NCBI RefSeq assembly: GCF_020085105.1
Contig: NC_058044.1
Location: forward strand, 25,541,206-25,605,205
DNA: 64,000 bases
Source: Siniperca chuatsi
Taxonomy: Eukaryota; Chordata; Actinopteri; Centrarchiformes; Sinipercidae
Reading direction: 5' to 3'
Below are positions 40,901 to 54,640 of the stretch, piece by piece; position 1 is the first letter of the stretch; the number at the start of each line of letters is the position of its first letter. The position numbers and the translations under genes were made by a program. The notes below the pieces were generated by a model. The model worked only from the letters and a program-made list of their open reading frames with translations. It did no database searches and had not been told where the DNA came from.

Positions 40901-43900
40901 CCACATGTGCTTCATTCAGCCATAGAATTACTAAGCCTTACGATTGCATGCAGTCATGGTGGGTGTGACTTCACTGTATTTGACTGTGTGGAGGGAAGTG
41001 TTACCTAATCCTGATGGAGACTGACAAGGTCAAAGAGGGAGAGGGAGGAAGCCAGAGCATTCAGGATCATAAAAATTTTTTTGACATAAGCCTGTGGAGA
41101 GCCCATGTAAAGAGCATTACAAGTGCAAAAGTGCTGAATTTGCACTGTATTATTAAGTCATTGAATTGAAACCAGCAAAGAACTTTTTTTAAAATCATAT
41201 TTCCCTTGTTGGGTTTTTCCCCATCGTCTGTAAGCCAACAGAACATTAAGGGATGAAATGGGAGTCTCCTCATTTTCAGTCTGAGCTAAGCTTTGGCAGC
41301 TCTTTTCTGCTGTTTACATTCTTTTTAATCAGCAGCTTTCAGGGAAAGTGAGGCAGTTGGTGGTAGCACCAGAAAAAAAAAACTCTCATTGTACTGGCAG
41401 TCATTTGGGTTTAAGTAATTCACTGTATCCATAAGGCCTACTGGTAACCTGAGTGAGTAATCTTTGTCTGTAAATGTGAGAAGCACTCGAAGCAACTAAG
41501 TTAGATTTTACTATTAAGGAGCCAGATGTCTCTCTCCTAGTATTACTTTTGTAATACCCCTTTCCTACAGGAGGCATATACATGGGTCTGACTCCTGTCA
41601 CAGGTTGATCCCTTGTTGTCAGCGTTCAGTAGTATTGTACAATAGTGCTGTAGTTCTATCACTCTTAATTACATTACGTAGGTAGCAGACGCTACTGTGT
41701 CCGTTTCAGTTCCCTCCACTTGCTCACATTCTGTCGCTGGCCCTCCCATGCATTCTCGCTCTCTCTTTTTCGGGATCAATCAGTTGTTGTTTAAACATAA
41801 CTCACATTAAAATAGGGCTGGGTGATATATTACTGTATATGTACTGTGACAAGAATAGGTACGCTATATGCACACCCGCTATAGTTTATGGGACTGTTGT
41901 GACTCCAGGTGGCTAGCTGGCCCTTATCTCGTAGTGAATTTAATATTCACATCTATGAAAAAAGACTCTGCACACTGATCTGTGCTCTCGGTTTGCGTTT
42001 GTTAACGATGGATCATCTCTGGTTACAAAAGCTACAGGAGTCAACTGAACAGTGTGCGTATTCTATTTGGTTCAGTCAGTCCCCACTTGTTGGGTAGCCA
42101 ATATTAGCTAACAGCTGTCTGCAGATATCGGGCGGATGTCACGAAACACAAACAGCAGGAGCAGATGAATTTATGAGCACACTTTTCTGCTGTATCTGTG
42201 CTGAAATGGATTATTGAAGTGAATGTCCATACTCTCTTTAGTTGAAGCATCTGGTACTGACAGCCTTTAGATATTTGGGGCCAAGTATTTTAAATTTATA
42301 GTCATACATTAAGAATGTTTTGAACTACAGCACTTATCTGGACTGTTAATCAAATATCTGCATTTCACTTAAAATAGGTTCATACAAAAGGGACCTATTG
42401 GCATTGTCATCAAGGATAGCAGAGATGCTGCTGTGACACGAGTCTGTGTAGTGAGTCAGTAATATGTTATCAGTTTCTAGAGCATTCGTTTGTTTTCAAT
42501 AAATTGCAGGAAAGTAGGTAGTTTGAACTAGGAAGAGTGAACAATTTTTTGTACAATGCATTTTGATTAATTGAGATTTAGTTCCACTTTGCCACGTGTA
42601 GCAATTGTTGGCTGGATTATTTCAGTGTTTTGTGACTGCCAACGATTGTATCTGTGTTATGTAACCTTGCCCGCTCTCTCATTTCGTCAGTGGAATTTTT
42701 CATTAGACTTAATAGTTGTCCTCAAAGGAGAAACCATTACATTATGAGGAAATGTTAGAATATTCATCAAGTGTGTGCTGGTTGGTGGGCTATGGCAAGC
42801 ATCTTTCTTTGTTGCATGTGTGCAACAAAGACATTATTCTGTCCTCAGTTTCTGCATGTTTACATGGAGACAAATAACTGAATTTCTGTGTTACCCGGAT
42901 TAAGGGTTTAGTTTGATTAAAACTATGGTATGCAGTAACTCGACTCCCTGCTTTATACCATAGAAATAGTCCCAACACACTGAGGGAAATCAGACCAAAA
43001 TGCCACAATGCGTCTAAATATTAATAAGCAATCCAGGTCTGTTGAGTTGTGCTCAGTCTGATTTTGACCCTAAAACGAGTTAAAGTGAATAGATGACAGT
43101 TGGAATAATCAGATCATTGCCTGGTTATAATTGGCAGTAGTTATTATTATTCTAATTTAGCTTCTTATTAATCTACCTACGACATCTACCTCCCCCTTCC
43201 CTCCTTTTCTCTGTCTTTGCTTCATCGTAGGCGTTTGAAGTGGCAGAGACACAGCTGGGGATTCCAGCCCTGTTGGACCCAGAAGACATGGTGTCCATGA
43301 AAGTGCCTGATCGGCTCAGCATCATCACGTACGTCTCCCAGTACTACAACTTCTTCAACAACAAGTCTCAAGGTAGGTACAGTAAATTCTGTTGGATTTC
43401 ACTTAAAGCAGTGTGAACATAAAAGACAATGTTTTGAGGTTAATGTTGTTCTTACAGTTCTGACCATATATTTTACAGATATATTAATTTTTTGGTTTTG
43501 ACCGATGGAAATATGCATTTAGCGTGTATAAAAACTGTCCACCCTCTGCACATCTTGAGATGGAGTAACTTGTATAACTTGTGGGTGTGACAAGAACTTA
43601 CATAATAAGTTTATATCATTAACGGATGACTTCCTTTTCCACAGCAAACCCCCCTTGCATGAAAAGGCTGAGTTCTGTCGGTCATAATGAGCCAGCCCAG
43701 AAAAAGTCCCCGACCCCTCTTGAAGACAAAGTGGTTGAGTCTGAGGTAAGAACAAGACTTGGCACCAGGAGACGGCGTAAAGATGAACAGAATTACCCTG
43801 AGCATGAGTTGATTAGGATGTTTGTTTTTACTCTAGGCCACACATAACACCCGTTAAAAACTGCATCACTGAATTACATTATTTCTGCATGATACTCTAT

Positions 43901-46900
43901 TGGAGCTGCATGTTAACAAGCTGTATTTATTATAGTAATATTTAGTTTATGGTGTCCTTTTGAGGCCTGGATAAGCTCACTGAAACCTCATACATTTTTC
44001 TGGTAATATATTGGTGTGTATCTGAAAGCCTTGGATTATAAATAATTATTAATTTGCACGTGCTATTTGGGGGTATTAAGTCATCAGATCTGTACAATAC
44101 AAATCCCATCCTGCCACTGCAGTACAACAATGTCCACATAAGTATTTTATAATTACTACTTCCTTGTGTGGGCTTTGTGTTGCACAGCAGGGGAAAAGCA
44201 AAGCAACTGAGGTAGAGTAAGTCTATAAAGATAGCCTCTGTATCCTGTCTCTCTTTTCTTTCGCATGCCTTCAACTTCTTTCCTCCATCCTCATACTCCC
44301 ATGTACTGGCATCACCCCCCCCCCCAAGATGGAAATCCATTCCACTCCCTCCTCTTCCTGCTCTCCTTCCTCCTCACATCTGATCCCCCCTCCACTCTCT
44401 GGTCCTGAACCTAGGCAGTAGGGTGGGGGTGTGGGTGTGGGTGGGGGTGGGTTGAGGGTTGAAAGCAAAACAGTTAGGTCAGTCTTTTTTTTAACCATCT
44501 CTTGTACTTTAAAGACTAACAGTAGTACTATCCTAACACTGTGTGCCAAGTTTTGGAATATGCTGCTAACCCATTTTTTTACTAAACTCAAATAAAATAA
44601 AAAGTGGGGAAAAAACGAAATGCCTAAAAGCAATATATTAATCTTAAATATCAATCATATCCAAAATATGTGACTCCCAGAGCCACTAACCCAAGCTGTT
44701 TGGATTTTGTTACTAATAAAACTGTTTTTTATCATGACATACTTTTTTGTATCAGTCAAATGATGTTTTAACAGATGAAGAAATGCAGTAATGAACCACA
44801 TGAATCAATGAGCAGTAACCAAGTAGAGGTAGCCAGCTAAACAGAATGAACAATCCACATTCTGAAATCCTGACACCATGTTTGATCTTCCCCTCCCCCA
44901 TTACTCTCCATCTTCCCCCCTTCCCCTGACGTCTCCTCCCTGTCCTCTCCCTGCGAACACTGTCGCTTGCACTAGCCGGGCCAGCCCGCGCAGACAGGTG
45001 TAGAAGTCGTTGCAGCAGTCAAGCGCAGCACGCTCAGCAGCACCTGCGCCGCCTGCCAGAAACATGTCCACCTGGTGCAGAGGTTTCTGGTGGACGGCAA
45101 GCTCTACCATCGCAACTGCTTCAGGTGAACACTGCAGCTACGGCTACTTTCTACCTGTGTGTTATACGGACTTTTTTTAGCCATGAGTGAACTTTAATGT
45201 GGAGCCGTAACATATTTCCAACAATGCAATGAAAAAAAGATACTCTTGAGTTTCTTAAAGCGATAGTCCTTATGATTTTAGTGCTGGTTGATTTGGCAAT
45301 ACCTGTGGTTACTGGTGGTAAGAGCAAGTGTGATTTAATACTACAGTTTACATAAAAGCATCTGGTTATTGTTTGGTCTATTTATAGAGCATTTAATCAA
45401 GAAGTCAGGCAATACTTGGCCTTTTTCCATTATGCCATGAGCAACCCATGTTTCACTAGTTGAATGCTTTTAATGCCAATACCAGATCACTGTGTATTAT
45501 TTGGACTTGTGCTCATGTTATTAATCCTTTGTAGCTTTATATCTCAACAGTCTCTATAACCTATTGAAGATCTTACTGTCGTTCTGTGTCATTGTGTCTC
45601 AGGTGCATAGAGTGTCACAGCACTTTGCTTCCTGGATCCTACAAATTAGGAAGCGACTCTGGGGCGTTGGTCTGTACACGTCACCTTACAAGACATGCTT
45701 CAACCAATCAGAATGGCCGGCCAGATCTTAGTAAGAAACCAGTGGTAGTTCAGTCCACCAGAATTGGTCACAGCACAGTTCCCTACGCCTCGCCCTCTGA
45801 GAGCAACCAGGTAAAGACTCCAGTACGCCAAACAAATGATACTGACATGCCTACCAGTGACTCTGTCACAGTCACTGCTGTTACAACAAATAAAGCAGAC
45901 TCTTTAGAAAAAGCAAAAGAGATGGATGGCAGTGGAGAGACAGAGGAGATACCACGTTCTTCTTCTCCTCCCAACCCTTTTGATGAGAGCGATGAAGAGG
46001 AGGAAGAGGGGGAGAAAGAGGAAGATACTAAAACACCAGCCAAAGTAACGACTAATGGGGACCTCCCTTCCACACCTGTCACTCATGAAGGTGCCAGTCG
46101 GCCAGTACCCGCACCCCGCCGGGTTTCTGAACCCACCCCTCCTCCTCGCCCTGCCCCTCGGGTTCGGCTACCCCGTACAGGAGACAGCCTTACAGTCGGT
46201 GCGTGCTCACTGCAGAATTATATATGATTATAGATGAAAATAGGATCTGTTGATATTCATCCTCACATTTTACTTGAAATCACAGGTGAAAACCAGAAGC
46301 CTCCGACTCCTCCCAAACCTCGAGAAAGATCACAGTCTCCTGGAAGGTAGCTGAACTTCTGCCTCTTTTTCTGTCCATTGCCACCACTTCATCTACATTA
46401 ATCACATCATCATAGTCTTTTTCTGTCTGAATTCTTACAGCATATACTGTAGTTGTTTGCCCCTCCATGCCTCCATTTGGCTGTATTTTGTTGTCTTCCC
46501 CTGTGTGACCCCTCCATCCCTGTCTGTGTATCTGACTGTCCAGCATGTCCAGTGGCACCCATAAAGCCAAAGACCCACCTTGGCTCGCCCTGGTCCAATC
46601 AGAACCCAAGAAGAAGAAAGCCCCCGCCCCTCCCCCTGCCGGACTGGCAACCCCTCCCAATACAGGCTCTCTGTCCTCTCTCAAAGGGGAGGGCTCCAGA
46701 CCCAGCACGCCCCCTCCGACCTCCAACCCATTTGACGACGATGATGATGATGATGAAAATAAGGTAGAGGTAGAAGAGGGGAGTGACGGAGGTGCGATTC
46801 CACCCACAGTTGTGGCTACTCACCCATGGTACAGTATCACTCGGGCAGCTGACACGACAGGTGCAGACACTCCGCCTAGTGGAGGAAGCTCATCCCACTC

Positions 46901-49900
46901 TGCCAGCCCCGGGAGCAGCAAGAGGAAGAAACGGCCGGCACCTCGTGTTCCACAGCCACCTGCTGGTAACCAAGGTCAGTTTGATTAGCATTGCACTTTA
47001 CAAGCATCAAACTGTGCTCTCTTGTGATGTATCTACCTAGCTGCTCGTTTTATACAGGAATGAAATGCAAAGACAAGCCTATACATTTTACTCTAGCACC
47101 TTTTTATTGTGATTCTGTTAAGACCAAGACGTGCATACTTGCCAGTGTAAAATTATTAGGGTTGGGCAATACCGCAAAATTTTGTTTCGACCGATACCGA
47201 TGTGTATATGTACTTTCATATAGTGGAGAGCAGTGTGCCATGATTTACGAGGTGTATGCATCATCAATAGGCTAAATCTGAATACATTTTCATGACCACT
47301 AAATGATTTGCCAAAGGTTAGCAATCATTGTTAGGTTAGCTGAGTGGTAGAATTTCTACCTGCCACCTGTGAGACCCAGGTTTGATACACACATAGCAGT
47401 TCGCAAAGTTTTCATTCACAGCTGTGAAATAACTCCAAATGATGATTGTCTTTCGTTCAGCCATCACTGCAATTATGTGTCGGATTAAAATTATTCAGGG
47501 TGCGCGCCACATATGTTGTTTGAGTGCACACAACACGACAAAAGCAGTGGAGAAGCAAAGAGTACGTTACTAGATTAACTAGATGTGTTCACGACCACAG
47601 AACATTGATATTTTGGTATTGATCCGCCCAAGAACACGAAACTTTGATTGCTTTGGCTGTATGTTAAGGATTATTGTCCCGCTGTATAATAAATATTATC
47701 CAATGAATTTCGAAGCATTTGCTTGACAAGATGTTTGTCTTGTCTGATCCGTATAATTCTCTCCAGAGCTCTATTCTTCAGGCTCTTGAAGCCTCTGAGG
47801 TTATGCTGATGGATACTTGTCTTTTGACAGCTCCACAGTTAGTCAGCTGCATCCTGTGGAGTGTTCTTGATCTTATGTGCTGGGGTATTTCTTCCAGGTC
47901 CTTCATATCTGCTGACTTCATCAGTGTATTCTTGCTTCATAACAATGTACCAAACAGTTGATTGTTTCATACATTATTTTGGCTGTCTCACATTTTTCAG
48001 CCTCATGATGGTCTGCTTCACTGACAGTGCCACCTCCTCTTCCTCACTGACATGTTGAGAGACAATAACAGGCACCCCACAAGTGCAAATGTCACACCTA
48101 GAATCAGCTTCATATCCTTTGTACAACTTTCTCTTTTGTACATTAAGTAGCTATGAAACAAAACACACCTTTCAACATTGATGTATAGTTTAGGCTCCAA
48201 ATCCTTGTAATTTATTCGATGTGGATTCAAACACCCTCAAATTTAAATTTAAGTTGGCTCGTCAGCACAGTTGAACTGGTACAAAAAAAGAGAGAGAGAG
48301 AGTGGGATATTGTATATAGATGTTCATTGTTTTTTGTTCTTTCCCCCATCCTCTCTCCATTTCAATCTGTCCTAACTACTTGATTCCCGTTTGATTTCTG
48401 CTCTCTTTGGTTTTTACTAAACCTTCTTTCCTCTTCAGCTCTCCCTCACTCTCAGCCCTCCTCTTGCTCTCCCTCTCCAGCTCTCAGCACAGAGAGTCTG
48501 TCTTCTGGCTCGGACCACAGCTCCTCCCAGCCCCCCTTGTGTGGCAGTGCCACCAGCGACCAGGAACACGCCTTCACTAAAAGTGTCTCAGAGCCTTCCA
48601 TCTGTTCACCGTGCAACTCTTCGGCCTCTCCTTCCTCCTCCTCGACCGAGCGTCTGCCTCATCCCTCCCCAAGCCCCTACCCTTGTCCCATGCCGTCATA
48701 TGCCAGCTCGGCTCCAGCCACCCCACAGACCAGTCGCAGCTTTGGAACCAAAGGGACCGGAGCCCCTCCCCCACCACGACCCCTGACGACCCCCAGCCCC
48801 TTGGCCTCAGGAGCCAACCAGTCACACAATAAGGTAATAGGACCACGAACAAATAAAGCAATATAAAACAATACACTTTGCACATTGTATTCCGGTTTTA
48901 ACTCTTTTCTCATTTTAGCGGATCTGTAAAGAGAACCCATTCAACAGGAAAGCTTCTCCCTCCCCTGCTAAATCCAAAACCAGACCACCAAAAGGCCCTC
49001 GTCCTGCCAGACCCCCCGCCCCAGGCCATGGCTTCCCTCTTATCAAACGCAAGGTACAAAAACTAGAGAACAAATACTGTATGCTTTAGCATAGAAAAAA
49101 AATTATAGAATGGATGTTTCCACTTCTGTGTCAAACAAACACAGAAGAAGAGGTACTCAAATGATCCAAACATCCATCCAGGTGCAGTCAGATCAGTACA
49201 TCCCAGTAGAGGACATCCACGGGGAGATGAGTCAGCTGGAGAAGCAGCTGGATGAACTGGAGCAGAAGGGAGTGGAGCTGGAGAAGAAGCTGAGAGACAA
49301 CCCTAACGGTAACACATCACACTATTTTTAATGTCAGTTAGTTAGGAGTGTTTTGAGTATGAGTTAAATCAATTGAAGGCCAGTTAAATATTGCAAAGAT
49401 ATAAAACTGTCTCCACATGCAGTGCATAAAAGTTAGATTCACTATATTCCAAATCGAAAACTTTACTAAAATGGCCACTCTAGCTTAAATAGCTCACAAA
49501 GTATAGGATTATAAAAAGACAAATGATCACCTAGAGAAAATTGGGGGGGGGGAAAGGCAAGATCCTAGATTTTACCTGAAAGAACAATACATAATAATAG
49601 AAACATTACAAATATATCTCTGCGTTCCTCTTTTGTGTTTTCAGATGAGGATGAGGAGCACCTGTTGGTGGACTGGTTCACTCTCATCCATGAGAAACAC
49701 CTTTTAGTACGACGAGAAGCTGAGCTGGTCTACATGTAAGTATCAGACTGCTGCAAGAGGCAGATGTTAGAATCATAAAGACCAATGCCAGTCAGTCATT
49801 TCTCCTTCACATCTCTGTGAGTTGGCTAATATTTGGCCCGAGAAGTCTTTCAGGAATACTTCACCCAGCTTTTTGTCTTTGCATGCCCTCAAAGGGAAAG

Positions 49901-51198
49901 GAGATTCCTAAAGTAGCAGCCATTTCTGATGTCATGAAGTTGATGTGCAATTATTTTTACCATTAAAGCAATATCCAAATGTTTTATCAATTTTGTTTAC
50001 CTGTGCTTCTCTGGGCAAAATAAATCCAGCATTGCTAGTTATTTAGGGAGAATCAAATGTTTTCTCTGTTGTAGATTTTTTTTATTTAGGCTCATTATAT
50101 TTTTACATGAAGACTTTACAAAGAAGTTTAAAAGTACAGTAGTAAATTAGAGGTTACCTGTGTGTAACGTAGTGCGCAAATGTTACTCACTGCAGAGCGA
50201 AGCAGCAGAACCTGGAAGAGAGGCAAGCTGACGTGGAGTATGAGCTGAGGTGTCTTCTCAACAAACCAGGTGGGTTTGGCCTTATAATGTTCAGAGAACT
50301 AAATTCATTGTATGTATTTGTGTGTAATGCTTGACTTATGTTACAAAGCAAATTAGTGTCACCCACACTTCACCTATACATCTACACATGGGTTTAATAA
50401 AAACCTACTCAACTTTGGGATTTTTTCTATTAACAGGAACTAAACTCCTCCAGTAGAATTTATATACACTGCTCAGGTATACAGTACACTGATCAACTTC
50501 CCTGACATGATGGTGGATGAAATATAGGATGTGCATTTATGTTTTATACTTATTGATGCTCTAATCTTGCTTCAATAATTTAAAAAAAACTATAAATTGC
50601 AACACATTGCATATTAAATACAATTGAAAGAAAAATGATTATCCCTTCCCTCCTCAGAGAAAGACTGGACGGAAGACGATAAGAGTCGGGAGCAGGAGTT
50701 AATGGCTGAGCTGGTTACCATCATTGAACAGCGCAACCAAATTGTCAACAACATGGACCAGGACAGGCAGAGGTAATCAATGACTGGCAGTTAACTGTAT
50801 CTCTGCAGTGACCCAGAGTGTATTGATCAGTGATACTTAGAAATCTAACGGTCATTCTGTCACAGGGAAGAAGAGGAGGATAAACTTATGGAAGCCATGC
50901 TGAAGAAAAAAGGTAGGATGAAGAGTAAGCTCCCTTTTGAAGCAGGTTAAAAATTCAATAAATAATAAGAGAGAATTCAAAACATAATTTTATATAATTA
51001 CAAATATACAAATAACATAATTTTTTCTGTATTCTTTCATTTTTTTCATCCTTATCAGACTTCCACAAGGATCCGGAGGGCGAGCAGCAGCAGAAGAAAA
51101 AGGGGGCAAAGTTCAAACCCATTAAGGTGCTCAAGAGGCTGAGCCATAAAGGAGAACCAGGCACGAGCCACAGCCCCCGCAAGGAGAAAACACCATAG
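37965..51198 (+). CDS. micall1: MICAL-like protein 1
   Basis: Scaffold of tubular recycling endosomes that binds EHD proteins and Rab8/Rab35-type GTPases. Sixteen coding exons: 37965-38107, 40690-40738, 43231-43372, 43645-43745, 44976-45124, 45603-46198, 46286-46346, 46544-46974, 48439-48833, 48919-49053, 49182-49308, 49645-49735, 50196-50269, 50658-50772, 50866-50912 and 51059-51198. All phases agree; 931 residues (human 863). The CH domain spans about 1-107 ([20 protein letters not shown]). LIM is at about 169-226 (CAACQKH...HRNCFRCIEC). Three NPF motifs occur, two followed by acidic runs ([23 protein letters not shown]). Proline-rich segments lie between, and a C-terminal bMERB coiled coil starts near 745 ([20 protein letters not shown]). 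Unlike MICALs there is no monooxygenase domain. Introns 1 and 2 are each about 2.5 kb. Confidence 0.97.
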
Positions 51199-52826
51199 AA
51201 AGGACGCATCACTCCTCCAAGAGGATATGAGACTATTTTAACAAGACTAAGGAAAATAAAAAAGGATGTGAGAAACGAAATACATCAGGTCAAACGATAA
51301 GATGAGGTCTCCTTTAACTGTGTCATTGTTGACTTGAAGTGCAACCCTACTCACATCTTACTTACTTCAGTGACCATTTTCAGTTGCCTTTGTGTTTTAA
51401 AGAGACAATATAACAACTCAACTGCTTTAAGAGCTGATGTTTAAGCTCTCTGACTTTTCAAGCTAGTGAAGTATAGAATGGGTTTCTAAATTACTGCACT
51501 GATTTGTTGTGTTGCTTCATTATCCTTGCATTGCACAGCGACTCTGCCCTGTAGGCCTTTATCAAGGTTCAGCAAATGTCATCAGTTCTCTTTGAATGAA
51601 GTCAGTTGATGCAAGTGGATCCCTGGTATCTGAGTTTTTACTATGCTCCTGACTTACACTCCTTGATTACCCGTCTCCTATGCTCTTTCATTCCAAAGGT
51701 CAGTAGATGGATATCTGAGAAGGTTTCATATCATGTCTCGTTTGAGCCTGTGGTACTAGTGAAAGCAAAACGTTTTGTTTTTTTTAATATTGCAACATCT
51801 ACTCCTGAAATGCTCAATCACCAACGTATCTAGCTGCTATGTCATGATTGTTTGTGGTTCCCTTGTTTTTAGTTTCTTCAGTGATATTTTTGCAATGGTG
51901 TCATATGTGTAAATGCATATCATCAAAGAAGTGGATGAACGTAGATACAGTATTTAACGGTGTGTGTGTGTGTCTGTGTGTGTGTGTCACTGGAAACAAA
52001 GTGGGAGACTCAAAATCAGATTGATGTAGAAAATGTGAGGTCTGGAGGAGAGCATTATACAAAGTGTTAAACTGCAGATGTCTCTTAGAAAGTTTATTAA
52101 AATGAAAGGTCACACATGCAATAATGAGTGTTAGAAATGGCAGATATACAGTATTTTAACAACTCTAGCGCAACATCAGTTTGTAACAGTTTTAACCACT
52201 GGGGAAAACCTGAAGATGCAATCATTAATTTATATTTTACTATGCCTTTCAGTATGTTTTTTCTTTCCAAGTGGATAGGGGAAAACCTGTTAACATTGTT
52301 TGTACAAGTGCCATTTATTTAATTGCATATGTGGATGAGCATCATTTGTTGGAGCTAATGTAATCTATGTCAGTGTGTTTACTCATTCTGTTCCTGTTTT
52401 GTCATTTAGAGTCTCTTTGTCCTCCATTTTAAATGGTAATCCCTGTCGTGTCTGTGTTTCTTCTTTGTGCCTGTCTTCCTGTCCAGCTAAAACCAAGGGC
52501 TTCTGTTGTGCCACAGTTCTGTCAGCTATACATTGTCCAGCAGCAGCATTATAAAAAAAAAATACTGACACTGGAAGGCAGAGCAATAAAATAAGTTAAT
52601 GCAAGTAGTTAATGTTTCTTGTAAATTTAATGCTTTCACCACTTGACATCACAGTAATGTCTTCACTGCTGTGCTGTCACCTGAACTGCTTATTTAGTTG
52701 AAGCACAGTGCAGCTGTAACCTCTTTTCAGACATCAGTACTGCAATTATTATATCACACTTTACTCGACCCATTCATAATCTGAATTTGAAGTTATATTG
52801 TTTGCACCTGATTTCCAAGTGTTCAG
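51199..52826. other. Overlapping 3' UTR zone of micall1 and the C22orf23 orthologue
   Basis: The genes converge. A plus-strand AATAAA at 52585-52590 could end micall1; a minus-strand AATAAA (plus TTTATT near 52314) could end the other gene. If both are used, the two transcripts overlap by about 270 bases in antisense. A TG run lies at 51961-51986. No exon is seen. Confidence 0.5.
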
Positions 52827-54640
52827 TTAGTGGCAGTTAGTCTTCTCTCCTCCTGTCTCTTTCAAGTCCATGTTTTTTGTTATCTGTTCTGCAGTCACCC
52901 CTTTCCCCTCAGATGTCATTGCATCCATCTTGGGACTGCGGGCCTGGTCCAACACCTCCAGTTCTTGAATTCTCTGTTATTGGAGTCGTGACACAGAACA
53001 GGTCTAAGCGCAATTGTATTTCAGAGAGAATAAATAATGCACTCTTTCTCTGTCAGTTTGTATGAAATCTGAACCTTAATGCCCGAATACAGACTGGCAC
53101 TAATGCCATTTTAAGGATCTGTTTACATTGCTATTGATCTGTCTGTCAGCATCTAATTATATCACACTAACCATACATTACGATAAAACAATTAAGTTAA
53201 AACACCCGTGTTTCCAAAAGCTTGTTCAAGATGCTGGACAGCAAGACTCATTTAAGCCAATATGTAAACCGATGCTTGTTTACCTGGGATATCTCAGTGT
53301 TGATGATGTTGATGTACTGCTTCTCCTGACCCAGAGAGGCCATATCTGCCAGAAACTGTCTTCTCTCCTCTATCTCATCCAGAACTACAAAAGAAACAAA
53401 CACATTAACATTAGACTTATTTAAGGGGCACTGGATATATTTAGTCAAGTAGAGTAACACAGAGCAGAATTTAATTTAGGCTGATATTAATAGAAACAGA
53501 GCATCAAAAAGCATTTCCTCTCTATACAACAGCCTCACCTTCCTGTAACCGGTCTCTCCCCTCCACCACTCCTGGGTTCCTACATGAAGGAACATTTTGG
53601 AAAGATGCAGCTGTGGGCTCCTCTTGTCCCGTTGCCAATATATTCTGAAGCCTTCTCTTCTCTTTCTCTAAGTCTCCTAGGGAGGAATGGAGGAAAAACG
53701 AGTTACAAGAAGACAATAAAAAAAATATATGCTATATATTTGTTACCCAAATTTAGTGATGAATGACCTACATTATATTGCCATTGTTTGCAATGTAGGC
53801 CTGTCAAGAACATACTTATAGGACCGGGATGGAACTTTTCTCTGACGTAGCTGTTCCCAGAACGACAAGATTCAGCGCTGCGTCTCTGAGGCTTGCTTAG
53901 CAGGCGTTTCTGGACAGATTTACTGGTTTCAGGCTGAGGGGGCTGACAATGTGGGATCAGAGGTCAGTGGTAAAGCTGCTCCGTCTGGGGGTGGGGGGAA
54001 AAAAGTTTTTAGTGTGGCAAAACAAATGTAGTAATGCTAAATGCTTGAAATAGTGTGTTGAGGGTGTAGTGCAGCAGCAAAGTCAATACAACCCTCAGTG
54101 AGTAATTGTCTGTTTGTGCACTGCAAATGTGAGGTTAGCTGACAGTCTGATGTAGGGGTGGGAAACACCACCGGGCCCCTAGCCCTTTACCACATTCAAA
54201 TATCTTTAACAGTATATATAATATCTATACTTGATCTCTTTGTATAATACAGTACTATCAAACTAATTATCACCTCTGCATCCCCCACTCTCTCTCATCC
54301 AAAGTTCTCAAACTTACTCTTGAGGCATTCGTTGATTTGTTTTCTCTGGAGGCTGGTGAGCCTTGATTCCTGCATCATTACTGAGCACCAGGAGAAAGAA
54401 ACATTAACATTTCAAAGCCCACACAATGATAAATACACACACACTTGTATGTGCCAGAACGTACACACATTGTCAACTCCTTTATGTGTGTCTCCCATTC
54501 ACACCTAACCATCCACACCAGAATATCAACAAGTGCATCATCTCACATCTCAGCATGTCCTGGGTCTCTTTGCTGTACTGGGTGGCTCTGGGGTTGTTCC
54601 ACAGTCCCCTGCCCACTCTACTCTGTGAGGAGGCGTCCAT
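52827..54640 (-). CDS. c22orf23: UPF0193 protein EVG1 homologue (C22orf23 orthologue), with apparent one-base frameshift
   Basis: Uncharacterised small coiled-coil protein family. Six coding exons: 54547-54640, 54318-54380, 53816-53984, 53539-53676, 53284-53384 and 52827-52973. Recognised by RDLEKEKRRLQNILATGQEE, ERRQFLADMASLGQEKQY, NTEISQ and RIQELEVLDQARS. The N terminus is MDASSQSRVGRGLWNNPRAT. Exons 1-2 and 4-6 join in phase. Exon 3 enters in phase 1 with a GAALPLTSDP-like segment but meets TGA soon after a five-base C run (minus strand; G at 53938-53942). The family-like downstream frame (SYVREKFHPGPI) is off by one, so the exon is 169 rather than the expected 168 bases. The intact length would be about 236 residues (human about 217). 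It could be a sequence error or a real lesion. Position next to micall1, convergent, matches human 22q13.1. An X-box lies about 0.7 kb upstream. Confidence 0.85.

Noticed and set aside
40690-44975. Additional micall1 exons between exons 2 and 5
   Set aside because: The phases of the chosen exons already match and the encoded CH domain is complete, so no further exon is required; none with good splice sites and homology was seen.
46280-46807. 175-residue minus-strand open frame
   Set aside because: Antisense shadow of micall1 exons 7-8, kept open by the Pro/Ser/Asp-rich codons on the coding strand.
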